In this document: one piece after another, positions 59,288-64,000 of the stretch
How positions within the stretch are numbered: the first letter of the stretch is position 1
Layout of the letters: each line of letters begins with the position of its first letter
Assembly (NCBI RefSeq): GCF_003313335.1
Contig: NZ_QMHP01000001.1
Span: forward strand, 536,101 to 600,100
Origin: Pedobacter zeaxanthinifaciens
GTDB taxonomy: Bacteria; Bacteroidota; Bacteroidia; Sphingobacteriales; Sphingobacteriaceae
DNA length: 64,000 nucleotides
Reading direction: 5' to 3'
Notes under the pieces: model-generated
What the model saw: only the letters and a program-made list of their open reading frames with translations
Told to the model about the DNA's origin: nothing
Database searches by the model: none
Position numbers and translations under genes: made by a program

Positions 59288-59989
59288 TTATAAATTATTA
59301 TTTTGTTGCGCTTCGGCTTTAAACTGATAGCCCAAACGTTTTCCAGTTGGGTAGCCACTAGCAGCTAAAATAGTTTGCTTTTGGTGCAATGTAATATCCT
59401 TCACAGCAGCATACGGAGGCAATTGCAAATCTGTATCCATACAATCTAGTATAGCAAGTTCAAAAATATGAGTGAGTATTTCCTCGCTAATTTCACTATC
59501 GCTAAATGATTCAAATAAAAATCCTAATTGTCCTTCGCCTTCTACAATGAATCGTTTTTGTTTATTGACTAAAATTCTGGCTATTAAAGTGCCTTCATCC
59601 GCCAGCCGATTATATTTTATCGAATCGGCTAAAAAGTTATGGATGTAGATTACGCCACAGTAGCTTAAACTGGGATCTGCTTTCACGTAACTCGACGAAA
59701 AAACACGATGTCCCTCCTCAAAATTAAATACGTTACTATGCATGGATAACAGCAACATATCTCCTGAAAACTTAAGCTCCGCTTCAAATTGATGCGCATC
59801 TCTGTAAGCTACTTCTACAGATGGATCTTTCGCATGATAATCCTGATGCAAACGAGAGGCAATTTTAGATAGTGCTTTCTTTGCAACCGCAAAAACATCA
59901 ATCGTATTTCTATAAATTTCCTGCTTTAAAGAAGCTTTACTTTCGAGTTTACTAAGAATGAGCTGATAATTAGTAGTTTCTTTTTCCAT
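59288..59989 (-). CDS. Conserved hypothetical protein
   Basis: A 233-residue soluble protein that I do not recognise as a named family. It has no signal peptide or membrane helix. It shows a mixed alpha/beta pattern: a helical, charged N-terminus (YQLILSKLESKASLKQEIYRN), strands with GDMLLLSMHSNVF and RVFSSSYVKADPSLSYCGVIYI, a helix LADEGTLIARILVNKQKRFIV and a C-terminal LHQKQTILAASGYPTGKRLGYQ. It stands between proS and the trans-sulfuration gene on the same strand. It looks like a lineage-conserved gene, judged by codon use and start codon only. Confidence 0.6.
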   Translation of the reverse strand: MEKETTNYQLILSKLESKASLKQEIYRNTIDVFAVAKKALSKIASRLHQDYHAKDPSVEVAYRDAHQFEAELKFSGDMLLLSMHSNVFNFEEGHRVFSSSYVKADPSLSYCGVIYIHNFLADSIKYNRLADEGTLIARILVNKQKRFIVEGEGQLGFLFESFSDSEISEEILTHIFELAILDCMDTDLQLPPYAAVKDITLHQKQTILAASGYPTGKRLGYQFKAEAQQNNNL

Positions 59990-60068
59990 GGTTCAACAAA
60001 TGGGGATAAAGATAAGATGTGAAACGAGGTCGATTAACTGAATTTCACATCGCTGTACTCAAATCTAA

Positions 60069-61541
60069 CTAGTAAGCCTTCGCAAATAACACACGTTGTG
60101 TAGATGGCTTTCCTGTTAAAATACAAACACCATTTTCCAACTTATTGTTCAAAGGAATGCACCTAATGGTGGCTTTGGTTTCTTCCTTAATGCGTTTTTC
60201 TGTTTCAGCTGTACCATCCCAGTGTGCGGCAATAAAACCTGTTTTAGTTTCTAACAACTCCTTAAATTCTTCGTAAGAATTTGCTTCGGTGATGTGTTCA
60301 TCTCTAAATTTTAGCGCCCTATCAAAAATATTCTGCTGAATTTGAGCTAACATTTGGAAAATATATTCTGCCAAACCCTCTTGAGGCACGGTAAATTTCT
60401 CTTTAGTATCTCGTCTTGCTAACTCAACTGTACCATTTTGCATATCTCTAGCGCCAATTGCTACACGCACAGGAACACCTTTCAATTCGTACTCTGCAAA
60501 CTTAAAGCCAGGGCGCTGACTATCCCTGTCATCATATTTAACAGAAACCCCAAAACCTTTTAATCGTGGAAGTAACTCGTCAACAAAAGCGGAAATTTGC
60601 TTTAATTCTTCTTCTCCTTTATAAATAGGTACGATAACTACCTGAATTGGAGCTAATTTTGGAGGTAATACTAAACCACTATCATCGCTATGCGCCATAA
60701 TTAATGCGCCCATTAAACGTGTAGAAACACCCCATGATGTTGCCCAAACGTGTTCTAGTTTTCCTTCCTTGTTTGCAAATTTAACGTCAAATGCTTTAGC
60801 AAAATTCTGACCTAAAAAATGTGAAGTACCTGCTTGTAGCGCTTTACCATCTTGCATTAAAGCTTCAATACAATACGTGTCTAAAGCACCAGCAAAGCGT
60901 TCAGTTTCTGTTTTTTTACCTTTTACTACCGGAACACCCATCCAATTTTCAACGAAATCGGCATAAACATCCAACATTTTTTCGGTTTCCTCAATAGCTT
61001 CCTCAGCAGTAGCGTGAGCGGTATGCCCTTCTTGCCACAAAAACTCAGTAGTACGTAAAAATAACCTAGTACGCATTTCCCAACGTACCACGTTTGCCCA
61101 TTGGTTAATTAATAATGGAAGATCTCTGTAAGATTGAATCCAACCTTTATAGGTATTCCAGATGATGGTTTCCGAAGTTGGGCGAACAATTAATTCCTCT
61201 TCCAATTTAGCTTCTTCATCCACCACAATATTGCCGTTACCATCGTTTTTTAAACGATAGTGGGTAACTACTGCACACTCTGTTGCAAAACCGTCTACGT
61301 GAGCGGCTTCTTTCGAAAAATAAGACTTAGGTATAAACAGCGGGAAGTAAGCGTTAGTATGTCCAGTTTCTTTAAATTTGTGATCTAAAACTGCTTGCAT
61401 TTTTTCCCAAATAGAGTAACCATACGGCTTAATAACCATACATCCTTTAACTGACGAATGCTCTGCTAAATCGGCCTTTATAACAATTTCGTTATACCAC
61501 TGGGAATAATCTTCACTTTTACTCGTAATACCTTTGCTCAT
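60069..61541 (-). CDS. proS: Prolyl-tRNA synthetase (archaeal/eukaryotic type)
   Basis: ProS charges tRNA-Pro with proline. The 490-residue protein is the shorter class II form without the inserted editing domain, as in archaea, eukaryotes and many Bacteroidota. Class II motifs are visible: [15 protein letters not shown] near residue 65, motif 2 [26 protein letters not shown] near 150, motif 3 [21 protein letters not shown] near 270, and an anticodon-binding domain from [12 protein letters not shown]. The C-terminus ends RVLFAKAY with a terminal Tyr, typical of this type. It is divergent from the Tyr-rich lipoprotein gene. Confidence 0.96.
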   Translation of the reverse strand: MSKGITSKSEDYSQWYNEIVIKADLAEHSSVKGCMVIKPYGYSIWEKMQAVLDHKFKETGHTNAYFPLFIPKSYFSKEAAHVDGFATECAVVTHYRLKNDGNGNIVVDEEAKLEEELIVRPTSETIIWNTYKGWIQSYRDLPLLINQWANVVRWEMRTRLFLRTTEFLWQEGHTAHATAEEAIEETEKMLDVYADFVENWMGVPVVKGKKTETERFAGALDTYCIEALMQDGKALQAGTSHFLGQNFAKAFDVKFANKEGKLEHVWATSWGVSTRLMGALIMAHSDDSGLVLPPKLAPIQVVIVPIYKGEEELKQISAFVDELLPRLKGFGVSVKYDDRDSQRPGFKFAEYELKGVPVRVAIGARDMQNGTVELARRDTKEKFTVPQEGLAEYIFQMLAQIQQNIFDRALKFRDEHITEANSYEEFKELLETKTGFIAAHWDGTAETEKRIKEETKATIRCIPLNNKLENGVCILTGKPSTQRVLFAKAY

Positions 61542-61589
61542 AACTAATTTGGAACGTTTTTTGTGTTAAATTTCTTGTATTGATGTCTA

Positions 61590-61597
61590 CAAATCTA
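61590..61597 (-). promoter_or_regulatory. -7 promoter element of proS
   Basis: Reads TAGATTTG on the minus strand, 48 nt before the proS ATG. It overlaps the palindrome CTATAAATTTATAG (61595-61608), which may be an operator or chance. Confidence 0.45.
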
Positions 61598-61647
61598 TAA
61601 ATTTATAGTCAGAAATTAATTTAGCACACAAATAAAACCTAAATACG

Positions 61648-62535
61648 ATGAGAGTTAACCTATTTTTAACCGGAACGCTTGCTGCAGCCGCCTTATTGGT
61701 TGCATCCTGCTCTACACAAAAATTAGCGCAAAATAATAGTGCTGATGATGTGTACAACACTGTAGCACAGGCAAAAGTATACAAGTATGCTCCTCCTGCG
61801 CAAACAGCACAAATAGATACTTCCCGTGTTGATCCATCTTACCAAGCAAGTAATCCTAATTACGATATGGACTACGCTTCTAGGATTGATAGATTTTACT
61901 ACGGAAGTCCAAACAGAATTTACTTTGATGATTATTATAACTTTTACGGTTATAATTCATGGTATAACCCTTTTGATGTAGGCATTGGCTTTAACTATGG
62001 CTGGGGATTTAGCCGTTGGAATAACCCATACAATTATTGGGGATATTACGGAAGTCCTTATTACTGGAACACTTGGGGACCATATTCCTATTATAATCCA
62101 TGGTACGGTGGCTGGGGAGGCGGTTATTGGGGCGGTGGTTACTGGGGTAACAGCGGCTGGGGCGGCGGTGTAATCGTTAGAAATGACAATTACAGAGCAA
62201 GACCTGACAGATCTGGAGGAGTTGCCAGAGCTAATGGCAGATTTGGTTCAGATATCCCATCAAGAGGAAATGTGAATGTAGGGCCTCGTCCAACAAGGCC
62301 AGAGAGTTACAATCCTACTACTAATGGAACTGTAAGAAGGCCGGAATCTACTACAGGGTCAACTTCTAGCCGACCTACTAGAGCAGAAAGTTCAAGACCA
62401 TCTGCTCCAACTAGAGAAAGTTATACTCCACCAAGAACCTACACTCCACCACCATCAAGCAGCGGTAGTGGAAGTAGCAGCAGCGGTAGTAGTGGCGGCG
62501 GTAGCCGTCCAACACGAGGCGGAGGTAGAGGTTAG
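61648..62535 (+). CDS. Tyr/Trp/Gly-rich exported lipoprotein
   Basis: A 295-residue lipoprotein of unknown function (lipobox LLVASC, cysteine 21). Residues ~80-185 are extremely rich in Tyr, Trp, Gly, Asn and Pro (WNNPYNYWGYYG, SPYYWNTWGPYSYYNPWYGG, GGYWGGGYWGNSGWGGG). Residues ~190-295 are basic and Ser/Pro/Arg/Gly-rich (repeated RPTRxES and RPESTTG words, then poly-Ser/Gly ending RPTRGGGRG). There is no recognised domain. Such a composition suggests a disordered or adhesive surface protein. It is 26 bp before a FadL-like gene on the same strand. Confidence 0.8.
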   Translation: MRVNLFLTGTLAAAALLVASCSTQKLAQNNSADDVYNTVAQAKVYKYAPPAQTAQIDTSRVDPSYQASNPNYDMDYASRIDRFYYGSPNRIYFDDYYNFYGYNSWYNPFDVGIGFNYGWGFSRWNNPYNYWGYYGSPYYWNTWGPYSYYNPWYGGWGGGYWGGGYWGNSGWGGGVIVRNDNYRARPDRSGGVARANGRFGSDIPSRGNVNVGPRPTRPESYNPTTNGTVRRPESTTGSTSSRPTRAESSRPSAPTRESYTPPRTYTPPPSSSGSGSSSSGSSGGGSRPTRGGGRG

Positions 62536-62561
62536 TCAATTCACATTACATCGAACAAAAA

Positions 62562-63905
62562 ATGAAAAAAATAACAATGTTTTTGGTGGTAGCTACGGTA
62601 GCTACCACAATGAACGCCTATGCTCAGTATTCCAACGATGCATTACGTTTTTCTCAAACTAACTATGGCAGTTCCGCCAGGTTTAAAGGGATGGGAAATG
62701 CACAAATTGGCGTTGGTGGAGATATAAGTTCTCTTGGAGGAAACCCGGCCGGATTAGGTTTATTCACCCGGTCAGAGTTTGTGTTAACACCCGAGTTTAA
62801 TCAAACTAGTACGAATGCTTCGTTTTTAGGCAATAATTCATCTGCAAGCAAACAGCAAGTTAATTTGAACCAACTTGGCGTCGTATTTCATATGCCAACT
62901 TATCGTTCTAAAGGACAAGACACACAAAAAGGACTTATAAGTGCCGTTATAGGTCTAGGGTACAACAGAAATAATGATTATGGAGTTGAAGCTAATTTTA
63001 GTGGAGTAAATAACTCTACTTCAGTTTATAATGTCTTTAATGATTATTCTGTTCCAGCGAATAGTCTTCAATCTGCAAATATTGTAAGAAGCGGTTCAGT
63101 GTCTGAGTTTAACATATCTGGTGCATTGAATATTTCAAATCAAATCTACATCGGCGCCGCTTTAGGATTAGTTAGTTTAAATTACGACTATAATTCAACG
63201 CTGGATGAAGATGGCATAGCGCAAAACTATTATATTAACTATAATCAGACTCAGGACACTAAAGGATCTGGAGTAAATGCGAAATTAGGGGTGATTTTTA
63301 GACCTATACCTGAATTTAGAATAGGAGCAAATATACAGTCGCCTACATGGTTCAATATCAACGATTCGTTTACCGAGGACAGTAATGACCCTAATGTTTT
63401 AGGCAGTGAAACTTACGACTTCTCTTACAATTTAAGAACACCATTAAAAGCATCCCTTGGCTCAAGTTACGTAATTGGAAATAGAGCATTAATTTCCGCA
63501 GATATTGATTTTGTAGACTATTCAACCATAAAATTCTCAAGTAGCGACGGCGGGGATACCCAGATTATAGCAAATAATAATCGCGACGTTAGGCAACTTT
63601 TCCAAAGCGCCATAAATTACAGAATAGGTGGTGAAGTTAAAGTTACTGATTTCATTAGCTTAAGAGCAGGATATGGAAATAACGGAAGTGCTTATAAAGA
63701 TGACAAAGACGAACAATACTTTGCTACTCAATTTTATAGTGGCGGTTTAGGTTATAGAAATAAAAATTACTATTTCGATGTAGCTTACCAAAGAGTGAAT
63801 ACCCATTCTACTTTTAGCCCCTATCAGTTGCAGGGACTAGAACCAGTAGCTGAGGCAACTAACAACAAAAACAACGTTTTCTTAACTTTCGGAGTTAGAT
63901 TCTAA
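62562..63905 (+). CDS. OmpP1/FadL-like outer-membrane barrel protein
   Basis: A 447-residue exported protein with a signal peptide (KKITMFLVVATVATTMNAYAQ). The mature N-terminus YSNDALRFSQTNYGSSARFKGMGNAQIGVGGDISSLGGNPAGLGLF resembles the FadL/TodX family hatch region with its NPAG motif. The rest is a long beta-barrel with amphipathic strands ending NVFLTFGVRF, the usual C-terminal aromatic strand. FadL proteins take up hydrophobic molecules. Placed right after the Tyr-rich lipoprotein gene, it is probably cotranscribed with it. A putative insertion sequence end follows 44 bp downstream. Confidence 0.85.
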   Translation: MKKITMFLVVATVATTMNAYAQYSNDALRFSQTNYGSSARFKGMGNAQIGVGGDISSLGGNPAGLGLFTRSEFVLTPEFNQTSTNASFLGNNSSASKQQVNLNQLGVVFHMPTYRSKGQDTQKGLISAVIGLGYNRNNDYGVEANFSGVNNSTSVYNVFNDYSVPANSLQSANIVRSGSVSEFNISGALNISNQIYIGAALGLVSLNYDYNSTLDEDGIAQNYYINYNQTQDTKGSGVNAKLGVIFRPIPEFRIGANIQSPTWFNINDSFTEDSNDPNVLGSETYDFSYNLRTPLKASLGSSYVIGNRALISADIDFVDYSTIKFSSSDGGDTQIIANNNRDVRQLFQSAINYRIGGEVKVTDFISLRAGYGNNGSAYKDDKDEQYFATQFYSGGLGYRNKNYYFDVAYQRVNTHSTFSPYQLQGLEPVAEATNNKNNVFLTFGVRF

Positions 63906-63949
63906 AATGTGATTTCAAAAACACGACATAAAAAAATGCCCCTGAAAAC

Positions 63950-64000
63950 TGGACTGCCCCCAAAAAGTTAGACACTTAATGGGGGCATTTTTATGAGTAG
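63950..64000 (+). mobile_element. Left end of a probable IS3-family insertion sequence, cut by the window edge
   Basis: TGGACTGCCCCCAAAAAG followed by TTAGACACTT from 63950 looks like the terminal inverted repeat of IS3-family elements, and an ATG at 63993 (ATG AGT AG..) would be the start of the first transposase frame. The window ends 5 bases later, so no transposase sequence can be seen. A6-TGCCCC at 63931-63942 and GGGGGCATTTTT at 63980-63992 could also pair as a hairpin. Confidence 0.5.

Noticed and set aside
61595..61608. Palindrome CTATAAATTTATAG between proS and the lipoprotein gene
   Set aside because: Made only of A/T apart from the ends and overlapping a promoter box; such palindromes are frequent by chance in AT-rich DNA.

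Overview
The window comes from the chromosome of a Bacteroidota bacterium, most likely a Sphingobacteriaceae such as Pedobacter or a close relative. The DNA is AT-rich. It carries a SusC/SusD pair with an STN-domain SusC, a FecR anti-sigma factor and an ECF sigma factor, a protein with a type IX secretion (T9SS) sorting domain, GLPGLI, DUF5689 and WbqC-like proteins, and an archaeal/eukaryotic-type prolyl-tRNA synthetase. Many genes are preceded by the Bacteroidota -7 promoter element TAnnTTTG. The genus is an inference; no rRNA or tRNA gene lies in the window.

Layout. 1-10 kb: end of an S9 peptidase, hemF, an MFS carrier, corA, a WbqC-like gene, a lipid A-type acyltransferase, a glycosyltransferase, a TlpA-like thioredoxin, aroQ, a XerC/D recombinase and an OmpA-like lipoprotein. 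10-22 kb: prmC, ribD, a DMT exporter, an IMPACT-family gene broken by an in-frame TAG, a nucleoside phosphorylase, then a surface-glycan block (GtrA-like, polysaccharide deacetylase, GT2, GT87, galM), galK, a TrmH-like methyltransferase and a YdeI-like protein. 22-30 kb: an outer-membrane barrel, a RES/Xre toxin-antitoxin pair, a sirtuin, a GLPGLI protein, a LutA-like Fe-S protein, a UMF1-type MFS carrier, a polyvalent-kinase-like gene and recQ. 30-41 kb: a 545-bp repeat field, a TolB-propeller amidohydrolase, a second repeat field, a BaiN/HI0933-like flavoprotein, purK, purE, yqgE, pdxH, a POT peptide transporter and a polyprenol-phosphate sugar synthase.

41-56 kb, all on the minus strand, is a Sus-like nutrient uptake locus: ECF sigma, FecR, SusC, SusD, a DUF5689 lipoprotein, an IPT/NHL lipoprotein, a T9SS-exported phospholipase D-like protein, a phosphodiester glycosidase lipoprotein and an exported sugar-isomerase-like TIM barrel. 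Sigma, FecR and the STN-domain SusC form the usual trans-envelope signalling relay. The accessory enzymes act on phosphodiesters rather than ordinary glycosidic bonds, so the locus may scavenge a phosphodiester-containing polymer. A strong plus-strand terminator sits in the FecR-SusC gap, where no plus-strand gene exists. It suggests an antisense small RNA controlling susC, as described for some Bacteroides polysaccharide loci. This is the most interesting candidate in the window.

56-64 kb: a DUF1905/YdeI gene broken by an in-frame TAA, a TIGR02757 gene, cystathionine gamma-synthase/lyase, an unknown conserved gene, proS, a Tyr/Trp/Gly-rich lipoprotein and a FadL-like barrel. At the right edge is what looks like the first ~50 bp of an IS3-type insertion sequence. 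Several start codons are moved here to an internal ATG where the longest frame begins at TTG or GTG.
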